DNA of 46,253 nucleotides from REEB481 sp964586595 (GCA_964586595.1 CAZPHB010000018.1:1-46253); one strand, 5' to 3'. Shown: positions 1 to 8,383, numbered from the stretch's first letter. Notes: generated by a model from the sequence alone, not told the origin. Program-made: numbers and translations.

Positions 1-158
1 CTTTTTCATCAAGGAAAAAGTAAGAACATAGAATATGGTTGATTCGGTGTGGGGGTAAAAATCAAAATCGTCAAAAACAGACTGCTAACCACTTGATAAT
101 CTGTATAGTAGCTGTTCAATAAAAAACGATTTGGACAGCAGTGAATTCTACTATGAAA

Positions 159-1637
159 TCAATCCAGGTTTTGGTCCAGGAGGTAAATCATGGCTGCGAG
201 GCTTGCAGCCCCAAGGTGTAATTCCCTGCGGTTCACCGATTCAAACACATCCGTTTCGGCATGGTGATGGTCGAAGTAGCGCTGTGAATCCGGAATCAGC
301 CCCAATTGGATCATGTTTTTATGGATGCTGTTTGGCCCGTGTTTGAGTGGTGCCACATCTACGCCGGCGCCGCCTTTTTCGAACAGGTGTATTCCGTAAG
401 GTATCAGCAGTGGTGCCCAGTTTTTGACCATGGCCAGTTGGGTTTCATCAGCGTCCACAGAAAACCCTCTGGGTGTAAAACCGCCGCGGTCGCTTTCCAA
501 AGCGGCCACATGAAATTCGCCGTTTTTTCCAGCCTCGGCCGCATAGGCTGCTGCGCCGCGCGCGCCGTTTTCTTCATTCATCCAAAATACACAACGCAGC
601 GTATGACGCGGCGTGTAACCCAGTGATTTCAGCAGGCGTAAAGCTTCAAAAGCATGCATGCATCCTGCACCGTCGTCGTGTGCGCCTTCTCCCTGATCCC
701 AGCTGTCGAAATGCCCGCCGAAGGCGATGTAGCGCTGCGGCAGTTCGGATCCGCGTTCTTCTGCAATCACATTATGCGACCAGCGCTCGGGTAAGGTTTG
801 GCAATCCATGTTCATGGTGAGCACCAGTTTAGGATCTTCGGCAACGGCAGCCAGTGTGTTTGCCACGGAAGTAGCTACGGCCATCGCCGGAATTTTCGGC
901 AGGCTGTCGGCATAGTGCATCACGCCGGTATGTGGATGCAGGTCGCAGGCGTTGCTCATGCTTCTTACCAAAGCAGCCCTGGCACCGTATTTTGCAGCAA
1001 GGGAAGCGCCGTCCACGCGTTGGTACACACAACCACCGTAAGCGGAAAAGGTGTTGATTTTTGTTTCATCAAAAGGTTCGTTGAACAACACGATGTGGCC
1101 CTTGAGTTTGCCGGCTTTGCCCAGCGTTTCAAGCTCCTCTTTGCTCCGAGCTACACGCAGCGGTCCTGAAATCGCACCATTGGTTCCAACGCTGCCACCC
1201 AACGCACATGCGGGCAAACGGAATTCCTTTGCTTTTGCGACATTTTTGTGTTGCTCCTCCCAAGTTTCACAGGCCCATCCGGCGGTATCGTTGAACTGTC
1301 TGAGCCTCTTTTGAATCATAGGTGAAGCCACGGATAAAACTTCTGTAGAGCCTCGTTCCCACCGGGGAACCAGACAAGGCTGAAGCATTACAGAATCAAA
1401 GCCGTAACTGCGCAGCATGTTCCCAGCCCAGAACACCGCGCGTTCTGCCTGATCCGAACCACTCAGCCTGCTTCCGTAACCTTTACACAGTTCTTCCAAA
1501 CGTTTGTAGGCATGACCATTTAACAAAGCCTCATCATAGATACGGCGAATGAACAGGCTGTCGGAAGCCTTTTGGGCTTTGACTTCCATGGTCAGACAAA
1601 TGGCGGTCAGGAACAGAAAGGATATGAGTTTCTTCAT
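159..1637 (-). CDS. Secreted M28-family zinc peptidase with PA-like insert
   Basis: 492 aa with a cleavable signal peptide; the likely cut after VKA leaves Gln as the first mature residue. The catalytic domain shows the M28 metal-ligand pattern: HFDSWD near residues 309-314, HDDGAG near 320-325, the paired Glu of NEENGARG near 355-356, and a late HHHAETD near 457-463. The roughly 150-280 stretch looks like the protease-associated insert common in this family. It probably acts as an exported di-zinc aminopeptidase or carboxypeptidase; the substrate cannot be read from the sequence. It starts 9 bp after the SRPBCC/GyrI gene on the same strand, so the two are probably co-transcribed. No frameshift or missing ligand is visible. 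The family call is solid; the exact peptidase specificity is not. Confidence 0.9.
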   Translation of the reverse strand: MKKLISFLFLTAICLTMEVKAQKASDSLFIRRIYDEALLNGHAYKRLEELCKGYGSRLSGSDQAERAVFWAGNMLRSYGFDSVMLQPCLVPRWERGSTEVLSVASPMIQKRLRQFNDTAGWACETWEEQHKNVAKAKEFRLPACALGGSVGTNGAISGPLRVARSKEELETLGKAGKLKGHIVLFNEPFDETKINTFSAYGGCVYQRVDGASLAAKYGARAALVRSMSNACDLHPHTGVMHYADSLPKIPAMAVATSVANTLAAVAEDPKLVLTMNMDCQTLPERWSHNVIAEERGSELPQRYIAFGGHFDSWDQGEGAHDDGAGCMHAFEALRLLKSLGYTPRHTLRCVFWMNEENGARGAAAYAAEAGKNGEFHVAALESDRGGFTPRGFSVDADETQLAMVKNWAPLLIPYGIHLFEKGGAGVDVAPLKHGPNSIHKNMIQLGLIPDSQRYFDHHHAETDVFESVNRRELHLGAASLAAMIYLLDQNLD

Positions 1638-1646
1638 GGTGGGTCG

Positions 1647-2708
1647 TTAAGGCAAAAGCACGTATTGACGGGTTTTTACGGCTTCTGGATTTTTGCCGGC
1701 GGTAGGATCAAAAAGGTATTCTTCGGCGGTAAAAGTTTCCGTCTGAATTCCTTTTTTGGCAACGTATTCGCTTAAGGCGCGTCGTGCCGGACCGCCGCGG
1801 GCATGCCAGCCAGTTTGTTCGGCAGCCAGGGCCTTGCGTTGTGGAAGGTCAAATACATATAATCTGCCTCCGGCGGTTGTTCCCTGGGGAATGCTTACGG
1901 GCAAGCACACCGCAAGATCCATCATGCCGGAAGCAGCGTCGCTCATGTAGTGAAACACAAATACAGATCCGTTTACACGCCACTCATTTCTCGCTATTTC
2001 AGCCATCAGCTGAAGGACGGTTTGCTTCAAAAATGTTCCATCTTCCAATTGGGCGGATGTAACCACGTTGCGTATTCCTGCGTACTTCTGCGCGGGTAAA
2101 TTCCATTCGAAGATTGAGGTTCCCTGCTCCTTGGCCACCGGAGCGGATTCTTGGGGAAGGGCAACAGTTTCGCCCGCTTCACAAACCTTTTTCAGGTTGA
2201 TTAAACCCTGTTCATAATCTTTACCTACCATTTGATCCATTCCGCCCAAAAACAAGGTAAAGCTGCGTTCTAAGAGCGATTGCGTTCCTTCCATACTCCA
2301 AGAAACCTGCACATTTCCGTCGCTTCCATCCATGGTGATGAGGATGTTCGACTGGCTTTCCCAAGGTTCGGTAAACAGCAGTTCGGCACCAACGCTTTTC
2401 ATGGGTTCAATGCGCCAGGTGCGCATGCTGCCTGATCCCATATTGCTGTTTCCTTTCCAGCTGATGGAGGAACCCGTGCTGCCATCTGTTCCTGCATAGG
2501 TGTACACCGCATTGGTGTCGCGCACTGCCCATGGATTCCAGTTGTTAAACTGCTTCCAGCGCGAAATCTGGTTCCATACTACAGCGCGCGGGGCGTTTAT
2601 GGTGATGCTTCTTTTTACTGCGTAATCAGGTGATTTCAAAGCAGCCAGCGTGAGCACGGTGGCCATCAGCGACAGCATCACCAGCACAAAGTACTTAACG
2701 AAGTTCAT
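1647..2708 (-). CDS. Membrane-anchored SRPBCC / GyrI-like ligand-binding protein
   Basis: 353 aa from the ATG at 2708. An upstream in-frame start at 2765 would add 19 residues before the hydrophobic segment and is less likely. Residues about 1-25 form one N-terminal membrane segment (FVKYFVLVMLSLMATVLTLA). Residues about 30-175 look like an SRPBCC (polyketide cyclase/START-like) domain, with the typical opening of basic strand, then NAPRAVVWNQISRW. The C-terminal half resembles a GyrI-like effector-binding domain. The function is unknown; both modules bind small hydrophobic or drug-like ligands in other proteins. It lies immediately upstream of the M28 peptidase gene. A degenerate -33/-7 pair (TTTG, 20 nt, CAATTTTG) may lie upstream at about 2718-2749. 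Domain calls are from pattern recognition, not from a search. Confidence 0.75.
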   Translation of the reverse strand: MNFVKYFVLVMLSLMATVLTLAALKSPDYAVKRSITINAPRAVVWNQISRWKQFNNWNPWAVRDTNAVYTYAGTDGSTGSSISWKGNSNMGSGSMRTWRIEPMKSVGAELLFTEPWESQSNILITMDGSDGNVQVSWSMEGTQSLLERSFTLFLGGMDQMVGKDYEQGLINLKKVCEAGETVALPQESAPVAKEQGTSIFEWNLPAQKYAGIRNVVTSAQLEDGTFLKQTVLQLMAEIARNEWRVNGSVFVFHYMSDAASGMMDLAVCLPVSIPQGTTAGGRLYVFDLPQRKALAAEQTGWHARGGPARRALSEYVAKKGIQTETFTAEEYLFDPTAGKNPEAVKTRQYVLLP

Positions 2709-2786
2709 AGGCGTAGCGGTCAAAATTGCAGCAGTTTGCACGTTATTGCAAACGTTTCTTTGCACGAAGCGTTAGCCTGAGTAGCC

Positions 2787-3878
2787 ATGCGTCCCGGATT
2801 CATCTTTTCACGTCCCCTGAAGGGAAACCGTAAAACCCCATTCGACACCTTGTATCCGTTGTTTCGGGAGTTGTTGGTGCATACCAGTGGCGACGTAGCC
2901 GAAGCCCTGGACTGGCTCACGGAACTCGACAAGCAATACGACCTTACCGAAGGCCAGTACGGTATTGGTGATTTTATTGAGGAACTCAAGGAACTTGGAT
3001 ATTTAAAGGATCAGGAAGACGGCAGCCTGGCACCTACACCGAAAACCGAGCAGGACATGAGGCGCGGGGCTTTGGAGCAGGTTTTCGGCACCTTGAAAAA
3101 GGGCAAGGCAGGCCAGCATAAAACCACATTACCCGGTGCAGGTTCAGAATCCGGTTCAGGCTTCCGGGCATTTCAATTCGGTGATGCCCCGGACCACATC
3201 AACGCCACCGAGAGCATTAGAAATGCACAGATTCGCAACGGCGCTGCCGGCGGGCCTTTAAGCGAACAGGATCTGGTCGTTTCTGAACAGGAACACTCCA
3301 CACAAACCAGCACCGTGCTGATGATTGACGTGAGCCACAGCATGATTTTGTATGGTGAAGACCGCATCACGCCGGCCAAGAAGGTGGCCATGGCTTTGGC
3401 CGAACTCATCCGCATTCGCTATCCGAAAGATACCCTTGATGTGCTGGCCTTTGGCGATGATGCATGGCCTATTGAGGTGAAAGATTTACCTTACCTGAGC
3501 GCCGGTCCTTTCCATACCAACACCATCGCCGGACTTGAACTGGCCATGAATTTGCTGCGGCGCAGGCGCAACCCAAACAAACAAATCTTCATGATTACGG
3601 ATGGAAAACCAACCTGCATGAAGGAAGGTGCGAAGTACTATAAAAACAGTTTTGGTTTGGATCGCAAGATTGTCAACCGTACACTGGACATGGCCGCACA
3701 ATGTCGCCGCATGCATATCCCCATCACCACATTCATGATTGCCCGCGACACCTGGCTGCAGGAATTTGTGCAGCGATTTACGGAGGTGAATGCCGGAAAA
3801 GCATACTACACCCAGGCCGACGGACTGGGTTCATTCATCATGGAAGATTTCGAGCGCAACCGCAAGAAGCGTGTTTAG
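2787..3878 (+). CDS. VWA-domain protein (MIDAS motif intact)
   Basis: 363 aa, no signal peptide, predicted cytosolic. The C-terminal half is a von Willebrand factor A domain: DVSHS at residues 181-185 is the DxSxS part of the metal-ion-dependent adhesion site, followed by the TNTIAGLELA segment carrying the MIDAS Thr and by FMITDGKP. The N-terminal half is charged and helical without a recognised fold. Proteins of this type usually work with a MoxR or ChlI-like AAA+ ATPase; none is adjacent here. It is divergent from the SRPBCC/GyrI gene and convergent with kynU, with which it shares the four bases TTAG at the stop codons. The domain is certain; the partner and process are unknown. Confidence 0.85.
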   Translation: MRPGFIFSRPLKGNRKTPFDTLYPLFRELLVHTSGDVAEALDWLTELDKQYDLTEGQYGIGDFIEELKELGYLKDQEDGSLAPTPKTEQDMRRGALEQVFGTLKKGKAGQHKTTLPGAGSESGSGFRAFQFGDAPDHINATESIRNAQIRNGAAGGPLSEQDLVVSEQEHSTQTSTVLMIDVSHSMILYGEDRITPAKKVAMALAELIRIRYPKDTLDVLAFGDDAWPIEVKDLPYLSAGPFHTNTIAGLELAMNLLRRRRNPNKQIFMITDGKPTCMKEGAKYYKNSFGLDRKIVNRTLDMAAQCRRMHIPITTFMIARDTWLQEFVQRFTEVNAGKAYYTQADGLGSFIMEDFERNRKKRV

Positions 3879-5143
3879 GCGAAGCTGCGCAACGCGGCGC
3901 CCAAACGATATATATCGTCAAAGCTGTTGTACATGGGCACCGGCGCCAGGCGGATGACGTCCGGTTCGCGCCAGTCGGCAACGATGCCTTGTTCGGTGAG
4001 GTGTTGAAACAGTGCCCTGCCTTCCGGACCGCACAACACGGAAATCTGCGCGCCCCGATGCGGCGGCGGCGGTGTGATGATGTTGAAGCTGAGGCGTTTG
4101 TTTTCCTGCGCGGAAGCTTTTAAGGTGAACTCGAGGTATGCAGTGAGTTGCGCACTTTTACTCCTGAGTGCATCCATTCCGGCGCGGTCAAAGAGTTCCA
4201 GGCTGGCCAGGTGTGCGGCCATACTCAACACAGGAGCGTTGCTCAGTTGCCAGCCCGCTGCGCCGGGTTCGGGGATGTAGCCTTTCTGCATCAGGAACCG
4301 CACATCTTCCTTATGCCCCCACCAGCCTGCAAATCGTGGAGTTTCGGGATTCATGCCGTGTTGTTCATGGATGAAAACACCACTTACGCCACCCGGGCCG
4401 CTGTTGAGGTACTTGTAAGAACACCAGGCTGCGAAATCCACGTTCCAGTGGTGAAGTTCCAGCTTGAGGTTTCCTGCGGCATGCGCCAGGTCGAAACCGG
4501 CCAGGGCCCCCTGTTCGTGGGCCGCTTTGGTGATGGCCTCAAGGTCAAACGCCTGCCCGGTGTAATACTGAACGCCGCTGAAAAAAACCAAGGCCAGCGA
4601 AGACCCATGCAACGCAATTGCTTCAAGGATGTCTTCGGGTCGCAGTGTAAATTCACCTTTGCGTGGTTTCAGTTCAACAATGGCATCTTCGGGATTGTAT
4701 CCGTGGAAGCGCACCTGTGTTTCCACGGCGTACATGTCGCTGGGGAATGCCGCGGCTTCCATCAGAATTTTAAATCGGCCGGCGGCCGGACGGTAGAAAC
4801 TTACCATCAGCAGGTGCAGATTCACGGTGAGGTTGTTCATCACCACAACCTCTGTGGGCTTGGCACCCACCAGGCGCGCAGCAGGTTCGGTCAGGAATTT
4901 ATGGTAATGAAACCAGGGCCGACTTCCTTTGAAATGACCTTCCACGCCGTGTTCAGCCCATTGTTCCAATTCTTCTTTAAGATACTCCGCGGTTTGAATG
5001 GGTTGAAGTCCCAGTGAGTTTCCACAGAAATAAGCCACCGGATGACCCTGGTGTTTTGGAATCAAAAACTGGGATCTGAATGAAGCCAATGGATCTTGGG
5101 CATCAGCCTCCAGGGCGAAGTTGCGCGACAGGTTCATTTCCAT
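3875..5143 (-). CDS. kynU: Kynureninase
   Basis: 422 aa PLP-dependent fold-type I enzyme that hydrolyses kynurenine to anthranilate and alanine (or 3-hydroxykynurenine to 3-hydroxyanthranilate). Recognisable family stretches are YFCGNSLGLQP near the N-terminus, the EAAAFPSDMYA region, FDLAHAAGNL, and the PLP lysine in CSYKYLNSGPGG (about residue 244). The longer frame reaches a TTG at 5164, but a TAnnTTTG -7 box on the minus strand at 5150-5157 lies 6 nt before the ATG at 5143, so that ATG (or the ATG at 5137) is preferred. No other kynurenine-pathway gene is in the window; it may serve NAD synthesis or tryptophan breakdown. Length is normal for the family. Confidence 0.95.
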   Translation of the reverse strand: MEMNLSRNFALEADAQDPLASFRSQFLIPKHQGHPVAYFCGNSLGLQPIQTAEYLKEELEQWAEHGVEGHFKGSRPWFHYHKFLTEPAARLVGAKPTEVVVMNNLTVNLHLLMVSFYRPAAGRFKILMEAAAFPSDMYAVETQVRFHGYNPEDAIVELKPRKGEFTLRPEDILEAIALHGSSLALVFFSGVQYYTGQAFDLEAITKAAHEQGALAGFDLAHAAGNLKLELHHWNVDFAAWCSYKYLNSGPGGVSGVFIHEQHGMNPETPRFAGWWGHKEDVRFLMQKGYIPEPGAAGWQLSNAPVLSMAAHLASLELFDRAGMDALRSKSAQLTAYLEFTLKASAQENKRLSFNIITPPPPHRGAQISVLCGPEGRALFQHLTEQGIVADWREPDVIRLAPVPMYNSFDDIYRLGAALRSFA

Positions 5144-5149
5144 GTGCGG

Positions 5150-5157
5150 CAAAAATA
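5150..5157 (-). promoter_or_regulatory. kynU promoter -7 box (TATTTTTG)
   Basis: Minus-strand TATTTTTG matches the Bacteroidota -7 consensus TAnnTTTG and ends 6 nt before the chosen kynU ATG. Expected transcription starts would fall just before or on the start codon, so the mRNA would have almost no leader. No clear TTG -33 box was seen at the expected distance. Confidence 0.6.
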
Positions 5158-5211
5158 CTGGCAATCATTGGCAGTACATTCAGGCACTTTTTTTAAAGAA
5201 GTTCCGCAATA

Positions 5212-5242
5212 TTTGGCAAATGAATAATTTTTTATAGTTTTG
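5212..5242 (+). promoter_or_regulatory. tRNA-Gln promoter (TTTG, 19 nt, TAGTTTTG)
   Basis: TTTG at 5212-5215, a 19-nt spacer, and TAGTTTTG at 5235-5242 reproduce the complete Bacteroidota housekeeping promoter (-33 TTG and -7 TAnnTTTG). The mature tRNA begins 10 nt after the -7 box. This is the best two-element promoter in the window. Confidence 0.8.
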
Positions 5243-5252
5243 CGGCCCCGAT

Positions 5253-5325
5253 TGTCCGATGGTGTAACTGGCAACACGTCTGGTTTTGGTTCAGAAGAGT
5301 CTAGGTTCGAGCCCTAGTCGGACAA
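5253..5325 (+). tRNA. tRNA-Gln (anticodon UUG)
   Basis: The acceptor arms TGTCCGA (5253-5259) and TCGGACA (5318-5324) pair fully, and 5325 is the discriminator A. The anticodon stem TCTGG/TCAGA encloses the 7-nt loop TTTTGGT, giving anticodon TTG at 5286-5288. The T arm CTAGG-TTCGAGC-CCTAG is perfect. CCA is not encoded. A strong promoter lies just upstream, and prs follows 72 bp downstream in the same direction. No terminator is evident between them. Confidence 0.97.
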
Positions 5326-5340
5326 CAAAAAAACCCTGCA

Positions 5341-5371
5341 TTGATGATAATCACTGAAAGTGCTAACTTTC
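5341..5371 (+). promoter_or_regulatory. Candidate prs promoter (TTG, 20 nt, TAACTTTC)
   Basis: TTG at 5341-5343, a 20-nt spacer and TAACTTTC at 5364-5371 (one mismatch to TAnnTTTG in the last base) lie 26 nt before the prs ATG. Spacing is right for a Bacteroidota promoter; the final-base mismatch lowers confidence. Confidence 0.45.
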
Positions 5372-5397
5372 GGTGATGAAAGTAAATTCTCAGAGGT

Positions 5398-6393
5398 ATG
5401 TCTAGTATCATTAACCCAGTAAAGCTGTTTTCGGGCAGCGCTTCGCTCGACCTGAGTCTGAGCATCTCCGAATATTTCGGTAAAGAATTAGGCCAGATGG
5501 CCGTGAACCGTTTTAGCGACGGGGAATTTCAGCCGAGTTTTAACGAGAGCATTAGGGGTTGTGATTTGTTTTTGATTCAAAGCACTTATCCTTCGGCAGA
5601 CAATCTTTTGGAATTGCTGATGATGATTGACGCTGCGAAACGCGCCAGTGCAAACTACATCACCGCCGTAATTCCCTATTTTGGTTTTGCCCGGCAGGAT
5701 AGAAAAGACAAGCCAAGGGTTTCCATTGGTGCCAAACTTGTAGCCGATTTGCTCACCGCAGCGGGAGCCAGCCGAATCATGACGATGGAGCTTCACGCAC
5801 CGCAAATCCAAGGGTTTTTCAATATTCCCATGGATCATCTGGAAAGTGCCATCATCTTCATACCCTACATCCGCAGCCTGAATTTACCCAACCTCACCAT
5901 CGCCGCGCCTGATGTGGGTGCATCGAACCGAATCCGGGAAGTGGCCAAGCAGTTGAATGTGCCGATGGTGATTTGCGATAAAGAGCGCCGCCGTCCCAAT
6001 GAAGTTGCGAACATGACGGTTATTGGCGAAGTGAAGGATGCCGACATTGTGTTGGTGGACGACATCATCGATACCGGAGGCACTTTGTGTAAAGCAGCGC
6101 AAATGCTTATGGAAAAGGGTGCAAGAAGCGTGCGTGCCATGTGCGCCCATCCGGTGCTTTCGGGGAAGGCTTATGAGAATATTGAAGCTTCTGCACTCGC
6201 AGAGCTGGTGGTTACCGATACCATTCCGCTGCAGCGGCACAGCGACAAAATAAAAGTGCTGAGTGTGGCTCCTTTGTTTGCACGCGCCATCCGCAATGTA
6301 CATGAGTTTGGAAGCATCAGTTCGCTGTTCCGCATCCCGCAGCCCGTGCAAAGCACACTGAACCTGAATCAGAACAATCAGGGAAATCCCTGA
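5398..6393 (+). CDS. prs: Ribose-phosphate pyrophosphokinase (PRPP synthetase)
   Basis: 331 aa, class I PRPP synthetase making phosphoribosyl pyrophosphate from ribose 5-phosphate and ATP for purine, pyrimidine, His, Trp and NAD synthesis. Visible landmarks are FSDGE near the N-terminus, the ATP-site stretch YFGFARQDRK, the metal-ligand segment MELHAPQIQGFF, and the ribose-5-phosphate loop VLVDDIIDTGGTL. The ATG follows a good candidate promoter. rplY starts 26 bp downstream, and prs-rplY is a frequent Bacteroidota operon. The C-terminal tail after the fold is rich in Asn/Gln and is probably disordered. Confidence 0.97.
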   Translation: MSSIINPVKLFSGSASLDLSLSISEYFGKELGQMAVNRFSDGEFQPSFNESIRGCDLFLIQSTYPSADNLLELLMMIDAAKRASANYITAVIPYFGFARQDRKDKPRVSIGAKLVADLLTAAGASRIMTMELHAPQIQGFFNIPMDHLESAIIFIPYIRSLNLPNLTIAAPDVGASNRIREVAKQLNVPMVICDKERRRPNEVANMTVIGEVKDADIVLVDDIIDTGGTLCKAAQMLMEKGARSVRAMCAHPVLSGKAYENIEASALAELVVTDTIPLQRHSDKIKVLSVAPLFARAIRNVHEFGSISSLFRIPQPVQSTLNLNQNNQGNP

Positions 6394-6419
6394 CCCTTCA
6401 AAACATAAAACGTAAGAAA

Positions 6420-7013
6420 ATGAAAACCATTCTATTGAAAGCAGAATCGCGCCAGTCGCTCGGAACCAAAGAAGCAAAAGCACTGCGCAGCGAAGGCAAA
6501 GTTCCCTGCGTGATGTACGGCATGGGCGAGCCTCGCCACTTTGCTGTTTATGCAGCCGACTTTACCAACTTGGTGTACACGCCAAATGTGTACAAAGTGC
6601 AATTGGATATTGATGGAGCGCATCACAATGCCATCATGGCCGATATTCAGTTCCATCCGGTTTCTGAAGTGATTCTGCATGCCGATTTCTTTGAAGTAGA
6701 TCCGAACAAACCGGTGTTGATGAACATCCCCGTGCAAATCGAAGGAAATGCTCCGGGTGTGCGTGCGGGTGGTAAACTCGTGAAGAAAATCGCCAAGCTG
6801 CGCGTTCGTGGCCTCATTGGCAGTTTGCCTGATGCCATTCCGGTAAACATCGACACCCTCGAAATTGGCCAGAGCGTAAAGGTGAAAGACATTACCGTAA
6901 GTGGTTTTGAAGTGCTGGACGCCAAAGAAAATGCGATTGTGAGCTGTAAAATTACCCGTGCTGCCATGCAGGCAGAGCAAGCTGCCGCTGCAGAAGCCAA
7001 AGGCAAGAAATAA
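6420..7013 (+). CDS. rplY: Large-subunit ribosomal protein bL25 (CTC/TL5 type)
   Basis: 197 aa. The first about 90 residues form the 5S rRNA-binding L25 domain (opening with basic residues and LGTKEAKALRSEGKVPCVMYG); residues about 100-185 are the C-terminal TL5/CTC beta domain, so this is the long two-domain form rather than the short enterobacterial one. The tail is Ala/Glu/Lys-rich. It is the second gene of the prs-rplY unit and is followed by an intrinsic terminator that lies inside the end of the opposite-strand gene. Confidence 0.96.
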   Translation: MKTILLKAESRQSLGTKEAKALRSEGKVPCVMYGMGEPRHFAVYAADFTNLVYTPNVYKVQLDIDGAHHNAIMADIQFHPVSEVILHADFFEVDPNKPVLMNIPVQIEGNAPGVRAGGKLVKKIAKLRVRGLIGSLPDAIPVNIDTLEIGQSVKVKDITVSGFEVLDAKENAIVSCKITRAAMQAEQAAAAEAKGKK

Positions 7014-7018
7014 TCAGT

Positions 7019-7702
7019 TTAAGGCTGAACCTCCGATGACCCCGGTTCCTCTTGCAGGACCCGGGGTTTTTTATGATTAGGGCTCCATCGATAACGGAGT
7101 GCCAGGCCAAATCCAACTTGTGATGCAAAGGTGTTGAATCCGGGTTTGTTGCTTCCATCCATCCGCACGCTGCCTTCTGCCTGCAGGGTGCATTTGGTTC
7201 CAAGGTCTTTGCCCAACCCAATACGCACATAAGGCATCATGGAAAAGGCAGGCCAGCTTCGGTCGTCACCGCCACGCACTTCCCGGTCCTGGAAATATTC
7301 TACCTGAGCAGTACGCCAGATATTTGCAAAACCGGCCTGAACAAAGGGATGTACGGTTTTTGTTCCTGCCAGGTTCAAGCCAATGCCCACAGGGAGGGTG
7401 AACGTTTTTACCAGGGTTTTTTCGAGCAACCCGCGCGCCGTTTGGATGTAAGGCCGGTAGTTGGCTTCTCCCTGGAAGAAACCGGCCTGAAGGTGCAGCA
7501 GGTAGTTCAGTTCAAAACGACTTTGAATTCCCGCGGACCAGCCCACGGTATTGCTGGTGGTATAATCATCGCCCAGCGACTTACCGTAGTAAATGCGGTA
7601 GTTGTTGAATTCTGCGCTGCCAGCGGGTCCAAGGGAAACCTGAGCGTGCAACAGGCCCTGGATGCTGAGCAAAGGAAATAAAAGCAGCAGTCTGTGGTTC
7701 AT
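7019..7702 (-). CDS. Small outer-membrane beta-barrel protein
   Basis: 227 aa. The signal peptide ends LLHA, with Gln as the first mature residue. The rest alternates aromatic and polar residues in beta-strand style (NYRIYYG, VGFGLALRYRW), as in small porin-like or OmpW/OmpA-type barrels. The last predicted strand ends at LRYRW; the remaining about 20 residues (SPNHKKPRV onwards) are read from DNA that also encodes the rplY terminator on the other strand, so the tail may be a by-product of gene overlap. No function can be assigned. Downstream, 5 bp separate it from rplY, tail to tail. Confidence 0.7.
   Translation of the reverse strand: MNHRLLLLFPLLSIQGLLHAQVSLGPAGSAEFNNYRIYYGKSLGDDYTTSNTVGWSAGIQSRFELNYLLHLQAGFFQGEANYRPYIQTARGLLEKTLVKTFTLPVGIGLNLAGTKTVHPFVQAGFANIWRTAQVEYFQDREVRGGDDRSWPAFSMMPYVRIGLGKDLGTKCTLQAEGSVRMDGSNKPGFNTFASQVGFGLALRYRWSPNHKKPRVLQEEPGSSEVQP
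7039..7072 (+). terminator. Intrinsic terminator of prs-rplY
   Basis: The arms ACCCCGG (7039-7045) and CCGGGGT (7061-7067) enclose a 15-nt loop and run into TTTTTTT (7066-7072), 25 nt after the rplY stop. It lies wholly inside the last codons of the convergent barrel gene. Confidence 0.8.
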
Positions 7703-7728
7703 AAAATCGAAGTACGGATAAGGGTTTA

Positions 7729-7759
7729 AAAAAAGAAAGCCCCGGAAATCCGAGGCTTT
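7729..7759 (-). terminator. Intrinsic terminator of the sod gene
   Basis: On the minus strand AAAGCCTCGG-ATTT-CCGGGGCTTT (one mismatch) at 7759-7737 is followed by C and then a run of Ts (7735-7729). It lies 19 bp after the sod stop codon. Confidence 0.8.
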
Positions 7760-7777
7760 ACTAAAGTTGATTTTGAT

Positions 7778-8383
7778 TTAAAGAGCGGCTTCCAGGCGGC
7801 GGCTCACTTCTTCCCAGTTGATCACATTCCAAAATGCACTGATGTAATCGGGGCGGCGGTTCTGATAATGCAGGTAGTAAGCATGTTCCCATACATCCAA
7901 ACCGAGGATGGGCGTACCTTTTACTTCCGCAATGTCCATCAGCGGATTGTCCTGGTTTGGCGTGCTGGTTACCACAAGTTTTCCGTCGTGTACAATCAGC
8001 CAGGCCCAGCCTGAACCAAAACGGGTGGCCGCCGCCTGATTGAACTGTTCACGCATGGCGTCAAAACTGCCGAAATCAGCGGCAATCAAGTCGCCCAGTT
8101 TCCCTGAAGGAATGCCGCCGCCGTTGGGCTTCATCACCTTCCAGAACATGGAGTGGTTCCAATGACCTCCGCCATTGTTACGCACCGCCATGGAATATTT
8201 GCTGATGTTGCGCATCAGTTCCTCCAGTGGTTTGCCTGCATCAGCATGATCCTTCAGGGCGTTGTTCAGGTTGTTTACGTAAGCCTGATGGTGTTTGCCA
8301 TGGTGGATCTCCATGGTTCTGGCATCAATATGCGGTTCCAGCGCGTTGAACGCGAAGTCGAGTGCGGGTAATTCGAATGACAT
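7778..8383 (-). CDS. sodA: Superoxide dismutase, Mn-type (Fe/Mn family)
   Basis: 201 aa cytosolic enzyme disproportionating superoxide. Metal ligands are seen in the N-terminal HHGKHHQAYV segment, in GGHWNHSMFW, and in DVWEHAYYLHY near the C-terminus (Asp and His). The choice of Mn rather than Fe rests on Gly-Gly before HWNH together with Gln in TPNQDNP, the Mn-enzyme arrangement; cambialistic use cannot be excluded. It is divergent from pnuC, and has its own terminator. No upstream TAnnTTTG box was evident, so its promoter is unplaced. Confidence 0.95.
   Translation of the reverse strand: MSFELPALDFAFNALEPHIDARTMEIHHGKHHQAYVNNLNNALKDHADAGKPLEELMRNISKYSMAVRNNGGGHWNHSMFWKVMKPNGGGIPSGKLGDLIAADFGSFDAMREQFNQAAATRFGSGWAWLIVHDGKLVVTSTPNQDNPLMDIAEVKGTPILGLDVWEHAYYLHYQNRRPDYISAFWNVINWEEVSRRLEAAL

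Noticed and set aside
1..20. CTTTTT/AAAAAG inverted repeat at the left edge
   Set aside because: Low-complexity A/T arms, no G+C in most of the stem and no gene end nearby; not supportable as a terminator.
4148..5017. 289-aa plus-strand frame opposite kynU
   Set aside because: KynU carries the PLP-site lysine and conserved blocks; the opposite frame has no recognisable sequence.
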